Origin: Pogonophryne albipinna
Taxonomy: Eukaryota; Chordata; Actinopteri; Perciformes; Artedidraconidae
DNA length: 64,000 bases
Assembly: GCA_028583405.1 (NCBI GenBank)
Contig: CM053249.1
Span: 33,888,808 to 33,952,807, forward strand
Direction: 5' to 3'
The notes beneath the pieces were generated by a model. That model saw only the letters and a program-made list of their open reading frames with translations. It made no database searches and was not told the origin of the DNA. A program made the position numbers and the translations under genes. Below, one piece after another: positions 46,613-56,395 of the stretch (position 1 is the stretch's first letter; every line of letters begins with the position of its first letter).

Positions 46613-48564
46613 CAGTGGCGGCGCCAGGGTATGGCTGGGGTAGGCTACACCCATACCAAGAAATGGCTTAGCCCCACCATGAAAAATGATGTTAAAGTAA
46701 GCAAAATAAAGTCCGCCAACTCGCGCGGAGTAAATTGCACAGACAGCAGTTAGTAAGATTGATTTGGATCTGGAAATGCCGAAGACTAGAAACGGTTTTG
46801 AAAACTTTTGTCACCTAGTGATCGTCTTCTCAATAAAATATCTTTGCTAATGTCTTCTGGCCAATCAGAATCACGATAACGGCGTGGTAATGGAGAATAA
46901 TTTTGCAGTAGAACTTCTATTTATAGATCCATGGATACAACATTACATGTTGATAGAAATCAACACGTAATGAAATAAGACCCCACGGTTTGATGATTGA
47001 TAGGTGTGTGGGCTGTCTTTCATTTTGACACAGAACAATGGGGGCTATCCACCCTTATCCACAATGTAAAGTAATTCACACAGCCTCTTCCCTCTTCTCT
47101 CTGTGAGGAGAATCCGTGTATCTACTGACCATTTGTTTTTCTTTATTACACAAGTAAACGGAAGAGCGTCTGAGAGGCCTTTTTGCTTTTTACCTTACTA
47201 AATGGTCAAATGGTCATTGGAGCGAGGAGTGGGGCGAAACTCACGGAAGTGATTTCAAAACAAAAGCACTCGTTTGCTTGGAACTGTGATAATATTATAA
47301 ACAAGGTGAATTTAGCGATTACCACGAAAACAGCCAAGACACATTTTGAGCCCTCTGTGAGTATTGAACTAGGAGCAGAGAAATAATCCTATTTAAAAGA
47401 CAGCAGCCCCATAAGAGGCCAACAAGAGTCACATGGGTGTGTCACTTTGCTGAAGGATAGTTGTGACCAGCTATCCAGGCCAGACTCTAAAGACTTTCCA
47501 AGGGGTAAAAATGCTGCTGCTGGAGTACTGACTGGAAGTATTGCTGATATCATGCCATCCTCTTAAAATACTCCGTCCAACAATATCAGTCTCATGAAGA
47601 AAGGTGTTTTAACGCTTATTTAAAATAGCAAAGAAACATGCATTCTTGTACTCAGGAGGGGACATTGACAGAGGATTACTCAAAAAGTACACAGTAAAAG
47701 TACTTCATAGTACTTGTGGGAGTGGTTTCACTAGTACAGAGTCCAACAGTGTCAATCTCAAGAATAACTAATGGCAGAAAAAGTAATAACAAACTCGAGA
47801 GACGGCTGAGTTGACCGCAGTGCAGAATCGCTGCATAGTTTAAATCTCCTAACAATGTTGTCAATTTTTGACAAAGGCTTATTATATTTACAGCCCTTAG
47901 TAACATTCATTTTCTGGGTTCAATATGTGTCTGGGCCGTTTTCGTTGTGATCGCTAAATTCACCTAGTTTCCCCTTGTTTATAATATTATCACCGTTCCA
48001 AGCACACGAGTGCTTTGGTTTTGAAATCACTTCCGTGAGTTTCGCCCCGCCCCTCGCTCCAATGACCATTAGACCAGTTAGTAAGGTAAAAAGCAAAAAG
48101 GCCTCTCAGACGCTCTTCCGTTTCCTTTTTTAATAAAGAAAAACAAATGGTCAGTTGATACACGGATTGAGGATCAGCAGGTTCAGCTTTCAGAACAAAG
48201 TAACAAAAACTAAAATGGCATTCATTTTTTTTCAATATGTCATGTAGTAATAGATGTATTTGTTTTCTTATATCTGTATATCATCTGCCTTGCATGGCAC
48301 AAACAATGTTGAGGATGTGGGTTTAAAAAGTGGGTCCTGAGGGTTGACCAGTTGAGAACCACTGGTTTAACTCACACCTGTTGCTCTCGATGTAATTTTG
48401 CTGAAAAAAGGAGACGGGGAAATAATCTAAACCTCACGCGTGGCGTTTCACTGTCAAGGGGAGCATGTATGTAATTACATTGCAAATACTGACTTGAGCC
48501 CCACCACTGTATGGGTTAGCCCTACCATAGATTACCCAACACAAATACTCTGGAGCCGCCACTG
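46613..48564. mobile_element. hAT element carrying another hAT with a long inverted repeat
   Basis: It starts CAGTGGCGGCGCCAG and ends CTGGAGCCGCCACTG, with a perfect 8-bp duplication CCTGCTTC (46605-46612 and 48565-48572). Inside, about 46790-48362 is a long relative of the element at 2646-3485: it shares TCTTCTCAATAAAA near the left and GACCAGTTGAGAACCACTG at the right, but the left terminus is missing. Its middle contains two arms of about 235 bp in inverted orientation (47111-47345 and 47930-48168). No functional transposase is seen. Confidence 0.88.
47111..48168. repeat. Long inverted repeat, ~235-bp arms, ~585-bp spacer
   Basis: The arm 47111-47345 (AATCCGTGTATC ... AACGGAAGAGCGTCTGAGAGG ... 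GGCGAAACTCACGGAAGTG) is mirrored with few differences at 47930-48168. Frames read across the arms (67 and 81 codons) are mirror images of each other and not genes. Confidence 0.85.
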
Positions 48565-48896
48565 CCTGCTTCCCTGTAAAGTGTTATATAGGTTTTTGTG
48601 CATGTAAATGGTCTGCAAACAAGGATAACATCCCTGTGTTCCCTCACGTGTGGGAGTTTCTCTCCAAAAGGACATTCAGATATCAAAATGGTTATAAAGT
48701 CTCATGTTTAAATATATTGATATGTTTAAATGAAATAGAAGGGAATGAGCTCATAAATGACATAGCAGTTGGAACTGACAAATAGTTTACTTCTGAAAGG
48801 CTGTTTCATAAAAATGGACAACAATTTATTAGGAGCTTTGTTGGAGATGCGTTATTGCGTCTAAGAATAAATCTGATTGGTTGCTGTGGTGTCCAG

Positions 48897-49037
48897 ACGC
48901 CTACACAGATGAAGACCTGATGCTGTACTGGAAGAGCGGGGACGAGTCTCTGAGCACCGACGACAAGATCTCTCTGTCTCAGTTCCTCATCCAGAAGTTC
49001 CACACCACGTCTCGCCTGGCCTTCTACAGCAGCACGG
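48897..49037 (+). CDS. gabrr2: GABA-A receptor rho-2 subunit, exon C (loop C)
   Basis: The 141-bp exon starts after acceptor gtggtgtccag and ends AGCACGG|gtacac. It encodes AYTDEDLMLYWKSGDESLST, then DKISLSQFLIQKFHTTSRLA and FYSSTG. The last part is loop C of the agonist site, just before the first transmembrane helix. The completed Tyr (T|AC) fits exon B. DEDLMLYWKSGDES and QKFHTTSRLAF agree with rho-2. The next exon should begin with a WYNRLYINF-type sequence; it was not found in the following 15 kb, so the next intron is longer than 14.9 kb. The donor is non-consensus after GT and is followed at once by a (CA)n tract. Confidence 0.93.
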
Positions 49038-49796
<759 letters not shown>

Positions 49797-50240
49797 TGTT
49801 ACGACTGGGGCATGCACGACTCCAGACAAAAGATGATTAAAAAATGAATTTACTTAAGGTGATAAGCAAGGCAATACAAACACTCATGTAAAGCAAGGAC
49901 TCCAAAAAATTACTTTACAAAAAACTAACTTAAATTCACTGTAGCTCAGATAACAACTGGCTGACAAGTATCATAAGGGTTGAAACGATCTGGCACTTGG
50001 CACAGAGAAAACACAGAATAAATACAAACACAAGGGGCTCTACAGGTGCAAACAATAAGGGCGGGGAGGTAATCAGGTCAGTTAACACACATGGGTCGGA
50101 GTCGAACTACCTGAAATGAGAGAGGAGATTATCAAAGTAAAACAGGATATGACAGACAACAAAAAAGGGTTAGCAGACGCGGACTTGACGATATGAACTA
50201 AACAGAGAAATAATACTAACAAATCTGACGAGACACAACA
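49797..50240 (-). mobile_element. Solo LTR of a sushi-like Ty3 element
   Basis: The 444-bp unit begins TGTTACGACTGGGGC and ends CTGACGAGACACAACA (TG...CA), with a perfect 5-bp duplication CTCTA at 49792-49796 and 50241-50245. Several phrases (GGGCGGGG, ACCTGAAATGAGA, AAACAGGA, and the end TACTAAC...GAC...CACAACA) align with the LTR at 52503-52984, so it belongs to a related family in the same orientation. No internal region is left, as after LTR-LTR recombination. Confidence 0.85.
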
Positions 50241-50601
50241 CTCTAGCTCCAAACTCAGGACAAATGATACATCTGAGATCTGAGGAGGATATTTACCAAG
50301 AATATTTGGGGAAAATTGAAACATTGAGTATGAGTCAAGAGAGAAGCCCTTTAGCAGCCATAGTAATGATACTTTGAGCAAAGTAAGAAATGAGACAACG
50401 TTGATAGAGACAAAGTGTTGGGGGATATATGAGTCAACAGAAGCAGTCATTGAAAACCGTCTCACAATACTCTACTCTAGTCTTTTTTTTTTTTTACTGT
50501 TGACATAATTAATATTACAAAGTGCATTGATTTAACAGCGGTTCAGTTACTAAGCAGAAATCATTGTATTTTAGATTATGTTACCAGGGATTTCAAATAA
50601 T
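50241..50601. other. Spacer, nothing recognised
   Basis: AT-rich sequence with a T run near 50482-50495. No feature was recognised. Confidence 0.4.
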
Positions 50602-50605
50602 TTAA

Positions 50606-52194
50606 CCTGTTAAGCCCTGAGCCTGTTTTTCAGGTCTCAGGCTCGAAAATGACATTCCCAGAACAAATGACCATATCTTCCCTTCTAAAAGGGTTAAATT
50701 AATAATCTTTTTTCTCAAAGCAAGGATACACCTGTGAGTTGGATGTAGAAGTGTTAGAATCAATATAGATGTTTTTATTTTAAAGTAAATTCAGATTGAA
50801 CACAGTAAAAAAATGTAAATTATTGTGTCCGTCCAAAAAAAAAAAATGACTTTTAGTGAAAACCACCCTTGAATGATGGGATGGTAGACTACAAGCTTTA
50901 GGAATCCAAACTACAACATATAATAAGTACCCTGTATCAAGATTGATGCAAAACAAGTGACATTTGACCTTTTTAGAAAGATTTAGCAAAAGAAACCCAC
51001 ATCTGGGGTCATTTGGGTGGATTTGACCTATCTCTGGCCCCCCTTGCTCGATTTTGCTGATTGACATATCTTTCTAACCGTCAGAGCCAATGGAATCGAG
51101 GGGAACTCACACATACTCCTTATTTGGTAATGTGTGTGTGTGAGACTGACGCATAGCCAAAACCGGAAGCTACGATAACTCTGGTGGCTACCATTAGCAG
51201 CTAACTTTTACTCTCCGATTTTTACATAAAAATGGAATTATGGATTATAAATTAAAAAAATGATTCCACAGAAACATTATCAACCTATGGATTAACCGAT
51301 TCAGCCGCGTTTTTTCTCGTTTTAATGCCATTGAACACGTCTTTTGATCAGATTGACAGCTACGGTGAGACGAACTCCCGTAAAAGCTCTGTAAAGGTAC
51401 GTGTTGTGATGTCTGTGTTTGCTTCCCCTGTCGCGAGTTCAGATACTATTTCATTTCATTTTTATTTGTCCCGCTCATGGTACGCAAAACCAAATGTACA
51501 ATAATTGCCACAAAACATGACTCTACCAAAACATCATTGAGCGAAAAGGAACAGGGAGAAGAATAAAATCTTATGTGATCTGCCCCTTTCTAAAAAAAAC
51601 AAAAATAAATACAAATAGATGGTCTGCCCTTCATAATAATAATAATTTTTTTTTTTTTTTTCACAGCCAAACATAACAGTATCTTAGGATACTAAGAGAA
51701 ACACAAAAAAAAATACTTATTTCACACTTGACGGTTAACGGAAAGAAACAAAACAACACCAAAACATCACATGTATAAGGAAAAGAAAATTGCAACACCC
51801 TCATCTGAGTCCTACTGGAGAAGAAGGTGAAAAGCGACGCATGATGATAATAATAACAATAACAACAATAACAATGGCTAAATAATCTGTGGAACCTCAG
51901 CTTTAATCGGATATATTGTATGTGCAGCTACGATAAGTAATAAGGGTATCTTTTATCTTGAGTTCTGTGCCAATGTCCGTTAGCATTTTTCGCTCAGGGG
52001 TCATTTAGATGCTTCTTATGAGACTTGTGTTTTGTTTTGGTAAAAATGGTTTGTATCGTCAGTTAGCTGAGATTATTCCCGTTAATCTGGTATAACACAT
52101 TAATAGGTTCTTAAATATTAAGATCCCCTGAGACACAGTGTTGTGAAAAAAAAAAAAAAAGTACCTGCCGAGGGGGACATTGGGGATTAACAGG
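50606..52194. mobile_element. TTAA-flanked DNA transposon, copy 2 (non-autonomous)
   Basis: It starts TTAA-CCTGTTAAGCCCTGAGCC and ends GGGGATTAACAGG-TTGC, so the right TTAA has decayed. The ends are inverted repeats, CCTGTTAA[G/T]CCC. Shared interior with copy 1 at 4321-10218 includes TTAATAATCTTTTTTCTCAA, a ~300-bp block with an open frame in both copies (9205-9516 and 50780-51067, minus), and the stretch before the right end. About 51440-51890 is extra AT-rich sequence. The paired frames diverge with indels near their ends and are probably just sequence in the repeat. Confidence 0.65.
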
Positions 52195-52502
52195 TTGCAA
52201 ATAGAGACAGAGAGAAGAGAGAGGAACACTGAACTTTGAAGTTAGAAAGTGATTTACATCAAAATAAATATGAAAGAGGCAGAAATATCAATGACAGACA
52301 GGAAAACAAATCAGTAAAATATCATTTAAATAAGAAATGGTAATCAAGTCTTGAAAGTTGTTTTCAACTTAAATTAGACGATCCAATTTCCAATATCACA
52401 TCATAACTAAAAACATAGTATTTTATATGGAAATGAGGACAGCCAATGGAAGGATAGCAACTGTCCTTACAGCTTTTCGAATCATCTTCAAACACAGAGC
52501 AG
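52195..52502. other. Spacer, nothing recognised
   Basis: Short AT-rich intron or spacer between copy 2 of the TTAA element and the LTR element. The last five bases (AGCAG) are the target duplication of the latter. Confidence 0.5.
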
Positions 52503-52984
52503 TGTTAAGAACTTGGATACTCAAAGGTAAGGACTCAAATGCACGACCCGGGAGCCAGAGGTAAAGTATAATTAATATACTTTATTTCTTCCACAAAATA
52601 TATACAAAAGAAAAACACTCTTACGAGGTAACAAAAAAGGGTCCAAAAAGATACAACAAAATATCGCTCACAACGTGAGGAATTAAACTTTCAATAAGTT
52701 TCAGAAGCATAAATAAGGCAGGTAACAAAAAGAGCAACCGTGATGGGCACAGTTCTGGCATGAGGACAGGACAAGACGAACTGACACTGAACGCTGGGAG
52801 ACTGGGGACTTTAAACACTCAACAACCATACACAGGTGAACACAATCAGGGGCGGGGCTGATACTGATGAGGGAAGTGAGTCAAGGGACCTGAAATGAGA
52901 CGTGAAACAAACAAAACAGGAAGTGAGCAATAATAACACATAAACATGAAACATGATTACTAACACTTTTGACGGTGCACAACA
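52503..52984 (-). repeat. 3' LTR of the sushi-like element
   Basis: On the minus strand U3 starts TGTTGTGCACCGTC. A TATA-like TTTAAA lies 27 nt before AGTGTCAGTTCG, the likely transcript start, and AATAAA (plus-strand 52581-52586) is a polyadenylation signal. The pol frame runs into this LTR and stops at 52960. Confidence 0.9.
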
Positions 52985-54897
52985 GTACCCCCCCCTCTAG
53001 GGCCGACTCCTGACGGCCCAGGCCGATCATAAAAATCCTGAATCAGGGTTTTATCCACAATAAACCTCGCAGGGACCCAGCATCTTGCCTCGAGACCATA
53101 ACCCACCCAATCCACCAGGAATTGTTTTCCTCGACCCCTATTGCGGACTTCCAGCAACTTGCGGACCTTGTACGTTAGGCCACCTTCGAAGAACTGGGGT
53201 GGTGGAGGGGGCTTGGAGGCGGGAATCAGCGTGCTCTCATGAACTGGCTTTATCTTGCTGACGTGGAATGTAGGGTGTACCCCCATGGGTCTGGGAAGTC
53301 TTAGGCGCACAGATACCGGATTGATGACTCTTGACACCGGAAAAGGACCCACAAACCTTGGAGTCAACTTCTTGGAAGCCACCTGAAGTGGTAGGTCCTT
53401 GGTGGAAAGCCACACCTTTTGACCCGGTTTGTAGCTGGGAGCGGCCCTGCGGTGGATGTCTGCTACATCCTTCATCCGAGCCGAACTTCGTAGCAGAGAT
53501 TGGCGAGCTCCAGCCCAAACTCGGCGACAGCGTCTAATCAAGGCGTGAGCTGATGGTACCTTAACTTCCCCTTCGTCGGTTGAGAACAGCGGCGGTTGAT
53601 AACCATTGGCACAATGGAAAGGCGAGAGACCTGTGGCCGCCGTGGGAAGAGTATTGTGTGCAAACTCCACCCAAGTGAGGTGGTCGCTCCAGTTGGTCCG
53701 GTTCTGGAAAATGAGACAGCGTAGTGTAGTCTCCAGTTCTTGATTCAGACGCTCCGATTGTCCATTTGATTGAGGGTGGTAACCTGAAGACAAGCTGACA
53801 GTAGCGCCTATGAGTCTGCAAAACTCCTTCCAGAAAGCTGAAATGAATTGTGGACCTCTGTCGGAAACAATGTCATTTGGAAATCCGTGGATCCTGAATA
53901 TCTGGTTCATCATGACCTCTGCGGTACTCTTGGCAGAGGGGATCTTGGTTAGAGGAATGAAATGAACCATCTTGGAGAACCGGTCCACCACTGTCAGAAC
54001 CGTAGTTTTGCCTCTGGACGAGGGAAGACCTGTCACAAAGTCCATAGATATATGTGACCAGGGACGTTGAGGAATCGGCAGTGGTTGGAGCAAACCCATC
54101 TTGACCTGGGACGAGGTCTTATTGCAGGCACACACCGGACAAGCCGCTACGTACTCCTGCACATCCTTCTTCATGGCTGGCCACCAGAAACGCTGCTTAA
54201 TCCTGTACATAGTCCTTTTAACTCCAGGGTGGCACGAGATCACCGACGTGTGGGCCCAGTGGATGACCTTAGAGTGGAGAGACACAGAAACAAAGAGCAG
54301 GTGGTTTGGACATTTGCTAGGTGCTGGGTTTAATGCGTTAGCCTGTTTAACGTCCAATTCTAGTTGCCAGGAAAAGGGTGGTGCTTTAACAGAGCGTGAA
54401 TGTTTACACCTGTTAATGCAATCCTCTCCCCACTCCTTAACCTTTCCTGAGCGCCAGTCAATGTGTGGGTTGTGGATCTTTAGCCACGGAAAACCCAAAA
54501 TAACCGGATGCTGAGCAGATTCAAAAATGTGAAACTGCATAACTTCAGTGTGGTCATTATTTACAGTGATCTGGATAGGTTCTGTGCAGTGGGTGACTGT
54601 AAACAACAAACGTCCGTCTAAAGCACTGGCGGTAATGGGAGAAGATAGAGGGACAGTCTTTATACCAAGCTGTTTGACTATGCCCCAATCCATAAGACTT
54701 TCGTCCGCTCCTGAGTCTATTAGCACTCCTTGGGAAATGACCTGATCATTAATAAAAATGTTTACCTTGGTAACTGGACGAGGAGGAAAGTCTGTGGAAA
54801 ACTTGCTCACCAGCGCCCTCCTCTTGGCTGGTAAGCTTGCTCTTTTCCCGGACATGACGCGAGTTGGTGACCCGGTTGGCCACAGTAGAAACAACAC
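52960..54897 (-). CDS. Truncated pol: protease fused to integrase and chromodomain, no RT
   Basis: The frame is 645 codons and open throughout; its functional part should begin at the frameshift site (54843-54849) rather than at an ATG. Residues 59-70 hold the aspartic protease site LIDSGADESLMD. Residue ~145-170 (HNPHIDWRSGKVKEW) is the usual end of the protease linker. At about 171-178 the sequence jumps to the segment normally found after RNase H (QANALNPAPSKCPNHLLF). The integrase zinc finger (HWAHTS...CHPG...CPVC), catalytic core (D286 in SMDFVTG, D346 in VSDRGPQ, E382 in GQSERLNQ; 59 and 35 residues between) and GPF region follow. A chromodomain (YKVRKLLEVRNRGRGKQFLV, then DWVGYG) ends the protein. 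RT and RNase H motifs are absent in all frames. The in-frame junction is near 54380. Confidence 0.92.
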   Translation of the reverse strand: MLFLLWPTGSPTRVMSGKRASLPAKRRALVSKFSTDFPPRPVTKVNIFINDQVISQGVLIDSGADESLMDWGIVKQLGIKTVPLSSPITASALDGRLLFTVTHCTEPIQITVNNDHTEVMQFHIFESAQHPVILGFPWLKIHNPHIDWRSGKVKEWGEDCINRCKHSRSVKAPPFSWQLELDVKQANALNPAPSKCPNHLLFVSVSLHSKVIHWAHTSVISCHPGVKRTMYRIKQRFWWPAMKKDVQEYVAACPVCACNKTSSQVKMGLLQPLPIPQRPWSHISMDFVTGLPSSRGKTTVLTVVDRFSKMVHFIPLTKIPSAKSTAEVMMNQIFRIHGFPNDIVSDRGPQFISAFWKEFCRLIGATVSLSSGYHPQSNGQSERLNQELETTLRCLIFQNRTNWSDHLTWVEFAHNTLPTAATGLSPFHCANGYQPPLFSTDEGEVKVPSAHALIRRCRRVWAGARQSLLRSSARMKDVADIHRRAAPSYKPGQKVWLSTKDLPLQVASKKLTPRFVGPFPVSRVINPVSVRLRLPRPMGVHPTFHVSKIKPVHESTLIPASKPPPPPQFFEGGLTYKVRKLLEVRNRGRGKQFLVDWVGYGLEARCWVPARFIVDKTLIQDFYDRPGPSGVGPRGGGTVVHRQKC

Positions 54898-55892
54898 CCT
54901 TCTCGTAGCCGGCGCTGTCTCTCCTCCACGGAAAGCCTGGTCCTTCCCAACTGCATGGGTTCATCTGCAACAGGCGGAGGTGCTGTCCTCCAACGGACCG
55001 AATCCGCTGGCTGGAAAACCGCCTCTGGTGGAAAGGCTCGTGGAGAAAAGCCCTGGAAACTGGGATGTCCGTCACGGCTGTGTCGACGTTCTCTCTCTCT
55101 TTCCCGAAGTCGGTTGTCGATCCGGATGGAAACGGCGATGAGAGATTCCAGGTCCCGGGGTACCTCCAGGGGAGCCAGCTGGTCCTTGATTGAATCTGCT
55201 AATCCAGTCAGAAAAGCGTCGCGAAGAGCCGGAATATTCCACCCGCTGTCCGCTGCTGCCGTGCGAAACTCGATAGCATAATCCACCACCTGGCGCTTAT
55301 GCTGCCGCATCTGAAGTAGTCTTCGGCTGGCTTCTGTTGCAGGTGATGAATGGTCAAAAATACGACTCATAGTGTCTGTGAAGTCGGGTAATGAGTAACA
55401 TAGTTCAGTGTCTCTGGACCATTCTGCAGTAGCCCAGGCTGCAGCTCTTCCCGTTAAATGGGACACGATGAACGCCACTTTACCATGGTCTGATGAAAAA
55501 GCCCCTGGGTTGTGTTGGAAATGCAGGTCGCACTGCACCAGGAAAGCTCTGCAATTTATGGAATCTCCGGAAAACCTCTCCGGGAGAGCCAGCCGTAGTG
55601 AGGAGGAAACAGCCTGGCTCGGATTGACAGCGTCAACAGGATCCGCGACATGCAGGCGGTCAGCTGTGACTGACGTCATCGGCGGAGCAGTCTGAAGGTG
55701 AGTGATGAACTGCTGCATCTGATCCGTCAGCTGTCGTATCTGTGCAGAGAAGGAAACTTGGAGCTCGGCCTGGTTTCCTACCAGTGCCTGCACTCCTTGG
55801 CTGATTAATCCCAGCTGTTCCTCGTGATGAAAAATCCTCACGCCTTGGGCTGACAGGGCGGCGTGAAGAGCTTTTGGGTCGGCTGAGTCCAT
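54807..55892 (-). CDS. Gag of the sushi-like element, intact (361 aa)
   Basis: Gag forms the retrotransposon particle. The ATG at 55890-55892 follows the 5' LTR and primer-binding site by only a few bases. A coiled-coil-like, Gln-rich N-terminus (to about residue 70) precedes the capsid-like domain (LALPERFSGDSINCRAFLVQ at about 103, FTDTMSRIFD, YAIEFRTAAADSGW). An Arg-rich linker (RLRERERERRHSRDG) follows. Near the end is one CCHC knuckle, CFYCGQPGHQLASC (C-x2-C-x4-H-x4-C). The stop comes 15 codons after the slippery site. The mammalian domesticated gene PEG10 derives from this family. No frame damage is seen. Confidence 0.93.
   Translation of the reverse strand: MDSADPKALHAALSAQGVRIFHHEEQLGLISQGVQALVGNQAELQVSFSAQIRQLTDQMQQFITHLQTAPPMTSVTADRLHVADPVDAVNPSQAVSSSLRLALPERFSGDSINCRAFLVQCDLHFQHNPGAFSSDHGKVAFIVSHLTGRAAAWATAEWSRDTELCYSLPDFTDTMSRIFDHSSPATEASRRLLQMRQHKRQVVDYAIEFRTAAADSGWNIPALRDAFLTGLADSIKDQLAPLEVPRDLESLIAVSIRIDNRLRERERERRHSRDGHPSFQGFSPRAFPPEAVFQPADSVRWRTAPPPVADEPMQLGRTRLSVEERQRRLREGCCFYCGQPGHQLASCPGKEQAYQPRGGRW
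54843..54849 (-). promoter_or_regulatory. -1 ribosomal frameshift slippery heptamer GGGAAAA
   Basis: On the minus strand gag codons read CCG GGA AAA GAG, giving the X XXY YYZ heptamer G GGA AAA in the gag frame. It sits just after the zinc knuckle, inside the gag-pol overlap (54807-54897). Slipping back one base enters the pol frame (GGG AAA AGA GCA), which is open to the protease. PEG10 uses a similar GGGAAAC. Confidence 0.82.
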
Positions 55893-55896
55893 TGTG

Positions 55897-55906
55897 GTCA
55901 GTTCGT
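55897..55906 (-). promoter_or_regulatory. Primer-binding site of self-priming (Tf1/sushi) type
   Basis: Two bases after the 5' LTR the minus strand reads ACGAACTGAC, not the TGG start of tRNA-primed elements. Its exact complement GTCAGTTCGT occurs in the LTR (56182-56191 and 52776-52785) at the predicted 5' end of the transcript, 27-30 nt after TTTAAA. Pairing can continue past a one-base bulge (ACGAACTGACCAC with GTGTCAGTTCGT). Confidence 0.7.
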
Positions 55907-55908
55907 TC

Positions 55909-56390
55909 TGTTAAGAACTTGGATACTCAAAGGTAAGGACTCAAATGCACGACCCGGGAGCCAGAGGTAAAGTATAATTAATATACTTTATTTCTTCCAC
56001 AAAATATATACAAAAGAAAAACACTCTTACGAGGTAACAAAAAAGGGTCCAAAAAGATACAACAAAATATCGCTCACAACGTGAGGAATTAAACTTTCAA
56101 TAAGTTTCAGAAGCATAAATAAGGCAGGTAACAAAAAGAGCAACCGTGATGGGCAGAGTTCTGGCATGAGGACAGGACAAGACGAACTGACACTGAACGC
56201 TGGGAGACTGGGGACTTTAAACACTCAACAACCATACACAGGTGAACACAATCAGGGGCGGGGCTGATACTGATGAGGGAAGTGAGTCAAGGGACCTGAA
56301 ATGAGACGTGAAACAAACAAAACAGGAAGTGAGCAATAATAACACATAAACATGAAACATGATTACTAACACTTTTGACGGTGCACAACA
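55909..56390 (-). repeat. 5' LTR of the sushi-like element
   Basis: It is identical to the 3' LTR except for one base. It contains the TTTAAA promoter motif, predicted transcript start (about 56194) and AATAAA signal (plus-strand 55987-55992) in the expected order on the minus strand. Confidence 0.9.
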
Positions 56391-56395
56391 AGCAG

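Larger units (their letters stand above)
52503..56390 (-). mobile_element. Sushi-like Ty3 chromovirus lacking reverse transcriptase (3888 bp)
   Basis: Two 482-bp LTRs (52503-52984 and 55909-56390) bound the element. They begin TGTTAAGAAC, end GCACAACA, and differ at one position (52750 C versus 56156 G) in my comparison. A 5-bp duplication AGCAG lies at 52498-52502 and 56391-56395. On the minus strand the order is 5' LTR, primer-binding site, gag, protease-integrase-chromodomain, purine tract (AGAGGGGGGGG, about 52988-52998), 3' LTR. The chromodomain places it among chromoviruses, like fish sushi elements. The internal region is 2924 bp, so there is no room for the RT/RNase H segment of about 1.5 kb. 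Confidence 0.93.

Noticed and set aside
52960..54897. Ordinary complete pol gene
   Set aside because: Residue-by-residue reading finds protease and integrase motifs but no RT or RNase H motif, and the internal region is too short to hold them in any frame.
53237..55695. Many plus-strand and alternative-frame ORFs inside the LTR element
   Set aside because: They are shadows of gag and pol, with no domains of their own.
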